The notes under the pieces: generated by a model | Told to the model about the DNA's origin: nothing | What the model saw: the letters and a program-made list of their open reading frames with translations, nothing else | The model's database searches: none | Source of the DNA: Caldilineaceae bacterium | GTDB lineage: Bacteria > Chloroflexota > Anaerolineae > Caldilineales > Caldilineaceae | Length of the DNA: 64,000 nucleotides | Direction of reading: 5' to 3' | Assembly: GCA_022842065.1 (NCBI GenBank) | Contig: JALHQH010000013.1 | Coordinates: forward strand, 62,001-126,000 | Part shown: positions 25,411 to 33,809 of the stretch, piece by piece | How positions within the stretch are numbered: position 1 is the first letter of the stretch | How the letters are laid out: each line of letters begins with the position of its first letter | Translations under genes and position numbers: made by a program

Positions 25411-27422
25411 TGAAACGATTTGTTTACCTCCTCACGACTCTATTGGCGCTGACGCTGCTGTCGGCATGTGTGACCAGTGCGCCGGCCACAGACTCATCCG
25501 CCACGGCAGAGCCGGTAGCGGAAAGCGGCTGCGTTGAGGGGTTCCGCCTCTTCGTGCACAGCGCAGGGGAGAGCTGTGTACCCGAAAATCCGCAACGCAT
25601 TGTGACGACGCAAGATCAAAACGCGCTGCTGCCGCTGTTGGAATTGGCGATCAAGCCTGTTGGCAGCGCCGGGCAGCCGCTGGATGACGGCGATTTCCGC
25701 TTCCGGCGCGTTGAAGGTTTTGACACCGAGGGCATTGAGTTTGTGGGATCCTACGGTGAACCCAATCTTGAATCGATTGCTCTACTTCAGCCCGACCTGA
25801 TCATCGGGCCACCCTTCCAGAGTGACATCTACGATTCCCTTTCGGCGATTGCGCCAACCGTGCTCATCGACGTACACAATCGTCCGCTGGACGAAGCACT
25901 GATGGACTTCGCAACGCTTGTCAATGCCGAGGAACAGGCTACCGCGCTCAAAGTGGCATACGAAGCCCACGCTGCCGAATTCCTGGCCGCGCTGGGCGAC
26001 CGCCGTGAACAGATCACCATATCAGTGATCACGCCAGGCGGGGAAACAGGGCAGTTTTACAACGAAGCCGCCAGCCAGGCCACCGGCACCGTGATGCAGG
26101 CGCTGGGGTTGCTGCGTCCTGCACCGGAAGCAGGCCCAGAGGCAATTGGTGATCTTCGCAGTGTCGAAACACTGCCCGAGCACGACGCCGATGTGATGAT
26201 CATCATCTCCTACACCGGTGAGGATCAGGATCCGCTCTTCGCTGAATTTCTTACCTCACCGATCCTGAACAACCTTGGCGTAGCCCAGGCAGAGCAGGTC
26301 TATGTCTTTGACGGGCTGAGCATGGTCGGTGCGGGGTGGAGCAAGATGGACACCTTCATCGACGAACTGGAACGTGTCCTCTTGAATCCGGATCTGAAGA
26401 TCGATGTGGTGCAGGAAGTGCAGCCGCACGCGCCGCTTGCGGCGACGGAACGTGGTGCCGCCAACTGCACCGCTGGAGAGCGCCTCTTCGACCACGAACT
26501 GCTCGCCACCGACCCCATCTGTATTCCGGAAAATCCACAGCGCATCATCGCGCTGGATGTGGCCTCGGTCGAGTTGACGCTGATGACCGGCAAAACATTG
26601 CTGGCGACCAGCGGCTGGCTGCTGAGTGAGATGCCCATTCTCTTGCCCCAATTTGCCGACACCCTGGCCGAGGCCGAGGATGTGGGTTATCCCGCCAATC
26701 TGGAAACGATCCTGCTGCTCAAGCCCGATCTGATTCTGGCGGTGGGCGGCACCAGTGTAGGTGAGACCATTGATGTGGAACAGGCGATGCAGATTGCGCC
26801 GGTGGTGATTGCCGACCCGGCGATCTATGCGGATTGGAAGCTGGGGACAGGGTTCTGGAGTGAGGTGCTCACCGTCGCTGATTTCTATGCCACGCTGGAG
26901 GAGAACTATTTCACGCGCGTCAGCGAGTTGCAGGCGGCGTTGGGCAACCCCGGCGACTTGGAAGTCTCGATCATCGCGGCCAGCACCTATGGCATCTCAC
27001 TGTGGATGCCCGATACCCCGCCCGGCCAGATCCTGAGCGATGTTGGTTTGGCCCGCCCGGAAGCGCAGTCGCTCATTGGGGAAGAAGCCCTTGCCCGTTA
27101 CGCGGCCAGCCAATATATCACGATCTCCGAAGAGCGGCTCGATCTGATCGATGGTGACGCCATCTTCTACTTCACCTATGCCTCTGCCAACCCGGAAACC
27201 GCGCAAACCGAGAGCGCCTTCCTCCAATCCTTGGCGGAAAAACCCCTCTGGCAGGCGTTGGACGCGGTCAAAGCCGGCAAAGCCTTCCTGGTGCCCGGCT
27301 ATTGGTGGCGCTCACAAAGCTACCTCCTGGCCAACCTGGTGCTCGACGATCTTTTTGTGCACCTGACCGATACCACGGCGACGACGCCGGTGTTGGCCGG
27401 GCAATCAACCAGTGACCAATGA
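25410..27422 (+). CDS. Tandem two-domain iron-siderophore binding lipoprotein (B+B type)
   Basis: A 670-residue lipoprotein (signal ending LLSAC near residue 20). Domain 1 (about 38-325) begins CVEGFRLFVHSAGESCVPE and NPQRIVTTQDQ. Domain 2 (about 350-655) begins CTAGERLFDHELLATDPICI and NPQRIIALD. Both have the paired Cys and PxNPQRI start seen in domain 2 of the preceding protein, so this chain is a B+B fusion. The start overlaps the previous stop by one base. The downstream gene is again a ferredoxin-like protein, making two consecutive binding protein/ferredoxin units. Confidence 0.87.
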   Translation: MKRFVYLLTTLLALTLLSACVTSAPATDSSATAEPVAESGCVEGFRLFVHSAGESCVPENPQRIVTTQDQNALLPLLELAIKPVGSAGQPLDDGDFRFRRVEGFDTEGIEFVGSYGEPNLESIALLQPDLIIGPPFQSDIYDSLSAIAPTVLIDVHNRPLDEALMDFATLVNAEEQATALKVAYEAHAAEFLAALGDRREQITISVITPGGETGQFYNEAASQATGTVMQALGLLRPAPEAGPEAIGDLRSVETLPEHDADVMIIISYTGEDQDPLFAEFLTSPILNNLGVAQAEQVYVFDGLSMVGAGWSKMDTFIDELERVLLNPDLKIDVVQEVQPHAPLAATERGAANCTAGERLFDHELLATDPICIPENPQRIIALDVASVELTLMTGKTLLATSGWLLSEMPILLPQFADTLAEAEDVGYPANLETILLLKPDLILAVGGTSVGETIDVEQAMQIAPVVIADPAIYADWKLGTGFWSEVLTVADFYATLEENYFTRVSELQAALGNPGDLEVSIIAASTYGISLWMPDTPPGQILSDVGLARPEAQSLIGEEALARYAASQYITISEERLDLIDGDAIFYFTYASANPETAQTESAFLQSLAEKPLWQALDAVKAGKAFLVPGYWWRSQSYLLANLVLDDLFVHLTDTTATTPVLAGQSTSDQ

Positions 27423-27446
27423 CCAGTGACAAATAATAAAGGACCC

Positions 27447-28511
27447 ATGACAGACATCACTCAAACCAACGAAAAAAGTTATTGCAACGTCGCTGCGCAA
27501 GCTGTGGGTCTTGATCCCGGCGGCTATGCTGGCCACTTTCGCGACGCCGTGCTGATCGAGACCGCCCTGCCGTGGAAGCGAGAACTCTACCAGGCAGTCG
27601 GCGCACTGCCCCAAGAGGCGATTGATCTCATGGCGCTCTGGCTGCAACGCTACCACGAAACCGGCGTCTACGACCACCGGCCCCTGCTGATTGCGCCGGA
27701 CCCCGTCTATTCCCAGCCCGGCTACCGGCGGGTGATCTACTATGAACGCCCCACCGGTTCTTTTGCCCATTATGATCGGCAAGAGTATCTTGTGCCGGAA
27801 GAGGATACGGGGTTGCTGCTCTGGGCACTCTTTGAGGCAAAAGAGACGTTGGCGCAATTTGCTGCCTATCGCGTCAATCTGGAGCCAGACCAACGCGACA
27901 TCCTCGTCTGCACCCACGGCACGATCGATGTGGCCTGCGCCAAGTTTGGTTACCCCCTCTATCGCCATCTGCGCGATACCTATGCTGATGAGGGGCTACG
28001 CGTCTGGCGCGTCAGTCACTTTGGTGGTCACGTCTTTGCGCCCACGCTGATCGATATGCCGACCGGCCACTTTTGGGCCTACATCGGGGAGGCCGAGGCC
28101 GCGCAAATTGTGGCGCGCCAGGGCGATGTCGCCAAACTGCGTGGTCACTATCGCGGCTGGGCTGGGCTAGCCCATGGCTTTGCCCAAGCCGCCGAGCGCG
28201 AACTGTGGCAGCGAGAAGGCTGGGCCTGGTTTGACTATGCCAAAGCGGGCGAAGTATTGGCTCAAGATCCCGATCCAGAAAAGCCGACCTGGGCGGAAGT
28301 GTGGATCACCCATGATACACCGGACGGGCAGACTGGGGCCGATACCGTCCGCGTCGAAGTTGTACAATGGCTTGAGACCTTCGGCACCAGCGGCGACCCA
28401 GAAACTTATCCGTATGCCCAATACGCGATGACCGCACACCAACGTGAAGAAACCTGGCCGGAATTTGACCCGCACCAGCGTCCCTTGACGCAGCCTGTTG
28501 CAGACAAGTAA
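27447..28511 (+). CDS. Thioredoxin-like ferredoxin of the sucrase/Apd1 family, second copy
   Basis: A 354-residue paralogue of the protein at 24313. It keeps the cluster residues LVCTHGTIDVACAKFG (C-x8-C) and SHFGGHVFAPTL (H-x3-H), but the N-terminal region has YCNVAAQAVGL, so the second N-terminal Cys of the paralogue is missing. This suggests that the N-terminal pair is not a cluster ligand. The start at 27447 follows AAAGGACCC; the longer frame begins at a GTG in the preceding intergenic spacer. It may serve the upstream B+B binding protein. Function as an electron carrier for iron release is inference. Confidence 0.85.
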   Translation: MTDITQTNEKSYCNVAAQAVGLDPGGYAGHFRDAVLIETALPWKRELYQAVGALPQEAIDLMALWLQRYHETGVYDHRPLLIAPDPVYSQPGYRRVIYYERPTGSFAHYDRQEYLVPEEDTGLLLWALFEAKETLAQFAAYRVNLEPDQRDILVCTHGTIDVACAKFGYPLYRHLRDTYADEGLRVWRVSHFGGHVFAPTLIDMPTGHFWAYIGEAEAAQIVARQGDVAKLRGHYRGWAGLAHGFAQAAERELWQREGWAWFDYAKAGEVLAQDPDPEKPTWAEVWITHDTPDGQTGADTVRVEVVQWLETFGTSGDPETYPYAQYAMTAHQREETWPEFDPHQRPLTQPVADK

Positions 28512-28621
28512 GCACAAAGTGATATACGCTATTGACCTGCGTGGCGGCTTTTGCCCACCAGCAGCCAAGTCACTAATCATGATGCTCAATCCCAGCGCTA
28601 AAGTCAGAGGAAAACGAACCG

Positions 28622-29683
28622 ATGAACAATCACCAGACTACACCAGCCTTATCTCTATCACGCCGGCACTTTTTACTGGGCACCGCCGGGGCATTAGGCG
28701 TTGCGGCATTGGCGAGTTGTGTTGCGCCGCTGGTCAACGCGCCCACCACAACTTCGACCACCGCGCCGGCCGCAGCCACAAACGCCTACCCAGTCACCGT
28801 CAATGATGCCACTAATGTCACCACCACCATCGCGGCGCGGCCACAGCGGGTGGTGACGCTGACCAACTTGTGGGATCTAGACGCACTGCTCGCCCTTGGC
28901 ATTGCCCCGGTGCAGTTTGGCATCCGCGCCTTTGTCGGTCAGTATACCGGCTCCGAACAGATCTCGTGGCGCTGGCATGAGGAGACGCTAAAACAACTAA
29001 ACGCCACTGCCGAACGCATGAATGGCGATGAACCCAATCTCGAAGTACTCGCGCTGGCCAAGCCGGATCTGATCATTGGGCTGCCCTGGCATTTCGAGAA
29101 CGGCCGCGAACAATTTGCGCAGATTGCGCCGACCATCTCCCTAACGGCGAATTGGCGCGATAGCCTGCGCATTCTGGGCAATGTCTTCGCCCTCTCTGAC
29201 AAGGCGGAGGAGATTATCACCGCGACCGACGCCCGTATCGCTGCGTCGCTGCGTGACCTAGCCTTGGGCGAGAAGACGGTGGTAATCATCTCGTGCTATG
29301 ACAATACCTATTTTAATGGTTTTGGGCATGAGGCCGACGGAAGGGCGGATCTTTTCCAGCGTGCTGGGTTTACGCTGCTCGAGGCCATCAGTTCGCAAAC
29401 TACTGCGGATGAGCCCATAAAGGAATTCTCGATAGAACTGTTGCCCAGCCTGGCACCGGCAGATGTGATTGTCCTCTTTGACTATGGCAGCGACGGCACC
29501 AATCCCTCCGGCATCCTGGTGAATCCACTCTTCACACAACTGCCGGCGGTGCAAGCGGGGCGGCTGGTGGTGCTCCAACAAGGTGAAATAGCGCAAGGCC
29601 TGTCGACGATTAGCCCGATCAATGTTGAATTTTGTCTGGAAGTGGTGCGACAGGCCGGGGAGTTGGTTGCCGCCGAGGGGTAA
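28622..29683 (+). CDS. Tat-exported iron-siderophore binding lipoprotein
   Basis: A 353-residue single-domain FecB-type binding protein. The N-terminus has a twin-arginine signal (LSRRHFLLGTAGALG) combined with a lipobox (LASC), so it is probably folded in the cytoplasm, exported by Tat and lipidated. The other binding proteins of the cluster use ordinary Sec lipoprotein signals. The domain starts with YPVTVNDATNVTTTIAARPQRVVTL and includes LLALGIAPVQFG and LEVLALAKPDLIIG. Tat export might mean a bound cofactor before export. GAGGAAAA precedes the ATG. Confidence 0.87.
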   Translation: MNNHQTTPALSLSRRHFLLGTAGALGVAALASCVAPLVNAPTTTSTTAPAAATNAYPVTVNDATNVTTTIAARPQRVVTLTNLWDLDALLALGIAPVQFGIRAFVGQYTGSEQISWRWHEETLKQLNATAERMNGDEPNLEVLALAKPDLIIGLPWHFENGREQFAQIAPTISLTANWRDSLRILGNVFALSDKAEEIITATDARIAASLRDLALGEKTVVIISCYDNTYFNGFGHEADGRADLFQRAGFTLLEAISSQTTADEPIKEFSIELLPSLAPADVIVLFDYGSDGTNPSGILVNPLFTQLPAVQAGRLVVLQQGEIAQGLSTISPINVEFCLEVVRQAGELVAAEG

Positions 29684-29704
29684 ACGTTATGCGCGCCTAC
29701 GGCT

Positions 29705-30133
29705 TCACGCGACGGTAAGCAACTCAACCGCGACGCCCAGGCTTTGCGCGTTGCGCGCCAATTGTCGATCGGCGGTGACTAAGGGCAATTGCGCCACCGC
29801 TGCAGCGGCGAGATGCAGGGCATCCGGCGCTTTTAAGGGTAGATCGAAACGTGCGATGTAATCGCGGGCTTGACGGTAATGCTCTATCCGTAAATTGAGG
29901 TATGTATAAAAGCCCTGTTCCAAATGCGTAGAGAAGAGCGCGGCGACTTGTTTGGCATCGTCTACTGGCAGGCTTTGTGTACGCACCAGGCGTGAAAATA
30001 CGGAAAGCACTTCGACTTCTACCAGGCTGCTAATTGTCGGTTTAGGCTGGCTGCCATAAAACATTTGCACCTGTTGGCTATAGGCCTCCGGCAGATAGTA
30101 AGCGATAACGATACTGGTGTCGAAGAAAATCAT
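29705..30133 (-). CDS. vapC: PIN-domain ribonuclease toxin (VapC-like)
   Basis: A 142-residue PIN protein with the acidic residues of the active site: MIFFDTSIVIAYYLPE at the N-terminus, SSLVEVEVLSVFSR in the middle and KAPDALHLAAAAV plus LVTADRQLARNAQ near the end. Its ATG overlaps the antitoxin stop (TAATG). It probably cleaves RNA when released. The pair is inverted relative to the surrounding iron genes and separates the Tat-exported binding protein from the monooxygenase gene. Confidence 0.9.
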   Translation of the reverse strand: MIFFDTSIVIAYYLPEAYSQQVQMFYGSQPKPTISSLVEVEVLSVFSRLVRTQSLPVDDAKQVAALFSTHLEQGFYTYLNLRIEHYRQARDYIARFDLPLKAPDALHLAAAAVAQLPLVTADRQLARNAQSLGVAVELLTVA

Positions 30134-30369
30134 TATTTGGCCTCTTCACGCAGCTGTAACAGTGTTTCCAGTGGCCCCTCACCCTTCAGTTTGAGCGAAG
30201 CGCGAAACTCGGTGAGATCCGGAAATTGACGGGGGGCGGGGGGCGGGGGGGGTATTAGGCGGGCAACGACCTTGCCACGCCGCGTAATGGCGATCTCTTC
30301 CCCTGCTTCCACCTGTGTAATAAATTGGGCAAGTTGATCACGGAGATCTTTGATGTTAATTTCAAGCAT
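30133..30369 (-). CDS. Phd/YefM-type antitoxin
   Basis: A 78-residue antitoxin with the Phd/YefM N-terminal fold (MLEINIKDLRDQLAQFITQVEAGEEIAITRRGKVVARLI, of which the EEIAITRRGKVVARL strand pattern is diagnostic). The C-terminal part (LTEFRASLKLKGEGPLETLLQLREEAK) would bind the toxin. It carries a run of prolines after the DNA-binding part, encoded by a G-rich tract at about 30232-30254. It probably represses the operon at the repeats just upstream (30401-30423). Confidence 0.88.
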   Translation of the reverse strand: MLEINIKDLRDQLAQFITQVEAGEEIAITRRGKVVARLIPPPPPAPRQFPDLTEFRASLKLKGEGPLETLLQLREEAK

Positions 30370-30400
30370 GATTGACCCTTCTGTGCCATTGATATGTATT

Positions 30401-30423
30401 AAGTGTACATGTCAAGTGTACAT
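30401..30423 (-). promoter_or_regulatory. Direct-repeat operator candidate of the Phd/PIN pair
   Basis: The 10-mer AAGTGTACAT occurs twice, separated by GTC, 32 bases upstream of the antitoxin start. Each copy contains the palindrome TGTACA. Phd-family antitoxins bind such repeats to repress their own promoter, so this is a reasonable operator; it has not been compared with a known site. Confidence 0.45.
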
Positions 30424-30589
30424 CTTTTGCGTCCACAAAACAAATTATGCGTGCGACCGCGACCGTAGCTTAATTTGCGCGACCGGCGCGGCAACATTAT
30501 GATGGACGCCACCCGCCTAAGTTCGCCCATTCAACAGCCTGTCTCAGGCTTGCATGGGCCCGATGAAGCAGATCACAAAGGAGATATCC

Positions 30590-30949
30590 ATGATTACTAC
30601 TGCCAACCGCATTTATGTCAACCCCGCGTATGCCAACCAATTTGAAGATAATTTCCGCAACCGTGCCAAATTAGTGGATGCCATGCCCGGCTTTGTCCGC
30701 AATCAACTGTTGCGACCGGTCAACCCGGAAGATCCCTATATTGTCTTTACCACCTGGGAATCACGCGCTCACTTTGAAGCATGGGTGCGTTCGGATGAGT
30801 TTCGCCAGGGCCATGCCCGTTCCGGCTCATTGCCCAGTGAAGCCTTTACCAAATCCAATCAATTAGAATTACACGAGATTGTGCTCGATTCGGCCCAGCC
30901 GGAGCTAGAGCCGGAGCCGCATGGGCAACCGTTCAAAATGGGGCATTGA
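30590..30949 (+). CDS. Antibiotic-biosynthesis-monooxygenase domain protein (HmoA-like)
   Basis: A 119-residue small protein of the ABM dimeric alpha-beta barrel fold: NRIYVNPAYANQFEDNFRNRAKLVDAMPGF, then QLLRPV and YIVFTTWESRAHFEAWVRSDEF. HmoA/HmoB/IsdG members of this fold open heme to release iron, and the iron context makes that role attractive. ABM proteins also have other substrates, so this is inference. The start at 30590 follows AAAGGAGATATCC; a frame from 30554 is longer but without a ribosome site. The nitroreductase gene follows as a probable operon. Confidence 0.8.
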   Translation: MITTANRIYVNPAYANQFEDNFRNRAKLVDAMPGFVRNQLLRPVNPEDPYIVFTTWESRAHFEAWVRSDEFRQGHARSGSLPSEAFTKSNQLELHEIVLDSAQPELEPEPHGQPFKMGH

Positions 30950-31005
30950 GGCGAGGGCGCAGTCAGCGATCGACAAAGCAAGATAAAGGCAGAGGAGCGA
31001 AGTGC

Positions 31006-31635
31006 ATGACGGATACGATGACAATGCCGGCACTGGAAACGGTGACCGCCGTGATGTTGGGCCGCCGGACTGTGAAGCAGTTTTCGGCGCAGCCAGTAGC
31101 GCGAGCTACCCTGGAACGTTTGATTGAGGTCGCTGTTTGGGCTCCTAATCACCGCCTTAACGAGCCATGGCGTTTCTATGTGTTGGGCGATGGCGCGCGC
31201 GGCCAACTGGCACAGATTGCCGGAGCGATTACCGCACGCAAAATCTTGGCGGCGGGGGGTGACGCAGCGGTTGCCGAACGCAAAGCGGCGGAGGCAGGGG
31301 CCGCCTGGCTCAGTGTCCCCACCCTGCTCTACATCACCTATCTTACCGATTCCAATCCCGAAATGAATCTGGAGAATTATGGTGCGGTCTGTTGCGCCAT
31401 TCAAAATTTGACGTTGGCCGCCCATGCGGCCGGCATTGGCACCTCGTGGAGCAGTGGCGCAGTGGCGGCTGCCCCAGAATTGCATGCCCTCGTCGGTGCG
31501 GGTGCAGCAGAGCAGATGGCCGGCCTCTTCCGCATGGGCTATCTGGATCCGAATCTTGCGCCAGGGACCAGTCGGCGCTCACCGGGTAGCACCTTCACCC
31601 GTTGGATCGATGACGTCGCGGTGGGGGGTAGATAA
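31006..31635 (+). CDS. Nitroreductase-family flavoprotein
   Basis: A 209-residue FMN-dependent oxidoreductase. The FMN-binding N-terminus is LGRRTVKQFSAQPVARATLERLIEVAVWAPNHRLNEPWRF, and later segments with IQNLTLAAHAAGIGTSW and LFRMGYLDP fit the family. Such enzymes use NAD(P)H to reduce nitro compounds or quinones, and some relatives act as ferric or flavin reductases. The ATG at 31006 follows GAGGAGCGAAG; the longer frame from 30946 overlaps the previous stop. Directly after the stop comes a tandem array of 7-bp repeats. Confidence 0.87.
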   Translation: MTDTMTMPALETVTAVMLGRRTVKQFSAQPVARATLERLIEVAVWAPNHRLNEPWRFYVLGDGARGQLAQIAGAITARKILAAGGDAAVAERKAAEAGAAWLSVPTLLYITYLTDSNPEMNLENYGAVCCAIQNLTLAAHAAGIGTSWSSGAVAAAPELHALVGAGAAEQMAGLFRMGYLDPNLAPGTSRRSPGSTFTRWIDDVAVGGR

Positions 31636-31803
31636 ACGTAAAACGTGAAACGTAAAACGTAAAACGTAAAACGTGAAACGTAAAACGTAAAACGTGAAAC
31701 GTAAAACGTAAAACGTGAAACGTAAAACGTAAAACGTGAAACGTAAAACGTAAAACGTGAAACGTAAAACGTAAAACGTGAAACGTAAAACGTAAAACGT
31801 AGA
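31634..31803. repeat. Tandem array of a 7-bp unit (AAACGTR)
   Basis: About 24 consecutive copies of AAACGTA or AAACGTG cover 170 bases immediately after the nitroreductase stop. They are arranged mostly in a larger pattern of 21 bases (A, A, G variants). Reading frames through it give only FTFYV-type repeats and are not genes. Confidence 0.95.
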
Positions 31804-31845
31804 TAAAGATCGCACACGTGCGATCTTTATCTACGTTTTACGTTT
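31788..31845. terminator. Long palindrome closing the 7-bp repeat array
   Basis: Arms of 28 bases (31788-31815 and 31818-31845) are exact reverse complements around AC. The outer part of each arm consists of the AAACGTA repeat. The array therefore seems to have grown from one arm of a terminator-like palindrome. It lies between convergent genes and could stop transcription in both directions. Confidence 0.7.
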
Positions 31846-31889
31846 CACGTTTCTATGTACTTACCCGTTCCGGCAGAAACAGTTAACCG

Positions 31890-32965
31890 CTAGTTACGTA
31901 CACTTTCCCAACCGTGACGGACCGCATCCTTGAAATTTTCCCAAGGGCCTTTTTGATCCTTTTCCCAGTTTCTGCGCGCTTGTGATTCTACTTCCTGCCA
32001 ATTGCGCCCACGCATATCGCTGCTATTGCGCAGCGTGTAGCCATATTGATAGGCTGGCTCATAAGCTTCATAGCCCAGGCCACTGCTGGCATAGTTGGTG
32101 TTATAGTCTTTGCGGAAACCTTCGCGATAGGTCGCAAAGTCGGTGCCATTGCCATTTCCACTGGCGTTTTCAACCCGGTCAACATCAACCTCGGTGTGTC
32201 GCACCGTATCGCGCACGGTCTGTTGGCGGTCGCTGCCTTCCTTGCGGATCACAACTTCTTCGGCCACCCGTGCCCGCTTGTCAACGACTGCTTCTTCACT
32301 ACTTTCAGTGAATTCCAATGTGCCCTCTTCAAAGGTGTCGAAGTCGGCGGTGGTCGCCGTGCGGTTGACTGGGCGCCGTTCTACGTTGACATGCTCGTCG
32401 TGCAGGTTGACCGTCTCTTCGACTGGTTGCTCGATAATGTGGGTGTTCACCCGCACACCACCACCTTCAACCTGCCGCTTCCCGACGCGTAACTCTTCTT
32501 CCACGACTGGAATGGTGGTTTCACCATTGGCGTGGCGGCTTTGTTCACCATCTGCTCCAACGGGATGCGGTCAACCTGCACCCTTTGTTGTTTGAGCAGT
32601 GCGTCCAGGGTTTCTTCTTCGACCTGCACCTGTTTGGTGATGCGGACACGACCGCGCTCAACAGCGCGTTTGTTGATATGAGCTTCTTCTTCAATCACAG
32701 GAATTACCATATCTTTGGCATTGTCCAGGTGCTGCGCCGTGGTTGTGAGCGTACTTAGCCGCAACGGCAGCGAATAGGTGCCATCCATTTGCGCCTGCAG
32801 CATGGTAATCGGCACCTGTGCATGACGATTGCCGTCATAGGTGATCAGAATCTGCGTCTGATCCTGGCGATCCAGGTCTTGCACATCGATCAGGCCGCGT
32901 ATCCCATCCTGGTCAATCACCACAATTTGAGCTGCTGAATCAGGCACTGGAATCTCTTTGCTCAT
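31890..32965 (-). pseudogene. YsnF/AvaK-like stress protein (DUF2382) with a frameshift
   Basis: Two overlapping reading frames together encode one DUF2382 protein. The N-terminal part (from the ATG at 32965) has a PRC-barrel-like domain (AAQIVVIDQDGIRGLIDV to about residue 75) and the first DUF2382 repeat (VIPVIEEEAHINKRAVERGRVRI, VQVDRIPLEQ). The second frame continues with NGETTIPVVEEELRVGKRQV, VEETVNLHDEHVNVERRPVN and a third repeat, ending at 31890 with a Trp/Arg-rich tail (WEKDQKGPWENFKDAVRHGWESVRN-like). The frames switch in roughly 32555-32580, so one base is lost or gained there. It may be a recent pseudogene or a sequencing error. Confidence 0.75.
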
Positions 32966-33061
32966 GAGCCGTCTTTCAATGGGAACACGCCCGGTAGTCT
33001 GGGCGATAGTCTCACCGCTGTCGCAGTACCATTATGCTACTGCGGTGGTTGCGCTGTTTGG

Positions 33062-33367
33062 TTAAAAAACCCAGTAAAGCAGCAAGACAATCACAACGAT
33101 GATGACAAGCACCATCCAGATTGTGTTTGAGCTTGTCCCTTGCCTTACATTGCCTGCCGCAGTGGTTCCCAAATCAGTCGGCCGTGTGTCATTATCCCCT
33201 ACTATCCCACTCGTGGCTGTGTGATTGGGATCCCCAGCCCTGAAATTAGTCTCTGTTGTACTGCGACTGGCGGTTGGCATCGCCGCGTCGGTGTCAAAGA
33301 CACCAACACCGTCGTGCGGTGTTACTGCTTCATCACGCTCTTTCGTAGTTGTTTGTCTTTCTGTCAT
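33062..33367 (-). CDS. Small tail-anchored hypothetical protein
   Basis: A 101-residue protein whose first ~75 residues are hydrophilic and Thr/Asp-rich (TERQTTTKERDEAVTPHDG) and whose C-terminus is one membrane helix (IWMVLVIIVVIVLLLYWVF). It would be tail-anchored with a disordered cytoplasmic arm. It lies upstream of, and on the same strand as, the DUF2382 gene, with a gap of 96 bases, so both may be stress-related. No known family was recognised. Confidence 0.6.
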   Translation of the reverse strand: MTERQTTTKERDEAVTPHDGVGVFDTDAAMPTASRSTTETNFRAGDPNHTATSGIVGDNDTRPTDLGTTAAGNVRQGTSSNTIWMVLVIIVVIVLLLYWVF

Positions 33368-33809
33368 TGTTACTTGCTGCCTTTCTTCGCGATGTCATGC
33401 TACGCAACATTTGCAATTGCAACGATGGCGCGCGCTTTATCTTTATAAAGCTACCTTCTTTGCTGGTCTATCGCATTGAAATTATGCTTTTCAAAGCAAC
33501 GCCACTAGATAGTTTGATCCGGATGAGATTGTCAACAAAACCTAGCATAACAAATTGGGGCGTGGGATCTATATAAATTGATATGGATCCAGGTATAGGG
33601 AGGATAGATATATCGTGTGCTGGAATTCGCTTCAAGTTGGTTAATCGCTTGGTAAACCCTGCTTAACCAAGCGTTGAATCGCTGCTGTAAAAATCATTTA
33701 CAGGTACCGCTTGGGCCGAACGTAATTCGCCTGCTTTTCGCCCTTGAATAACAGCGTCGAATTTGCTAAATTAAAGGGCGCTCTCTTTTTAGCTGCGCTA
33801 ATGCCAATC
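33368..33809. other. Intergenic region before the first FecCD permease
   Basis: No gene is seen. A hairpin joins CGCTTGGT (33646-33653) to ACCAAGCG (33666-33673). The stretch separates the divergent tail-anchored gene and the permease and should contain both promoters. The permease frame is open upstream to a TTG at 33744. Confidence 0.5.

Noticed and set aside
31539..31817. Open frames coding FTFYVSRFTFYV repeats
   Set aside because: They arise only from the AAACGTR tandem array on the minus strand; no start signal or family similarity.
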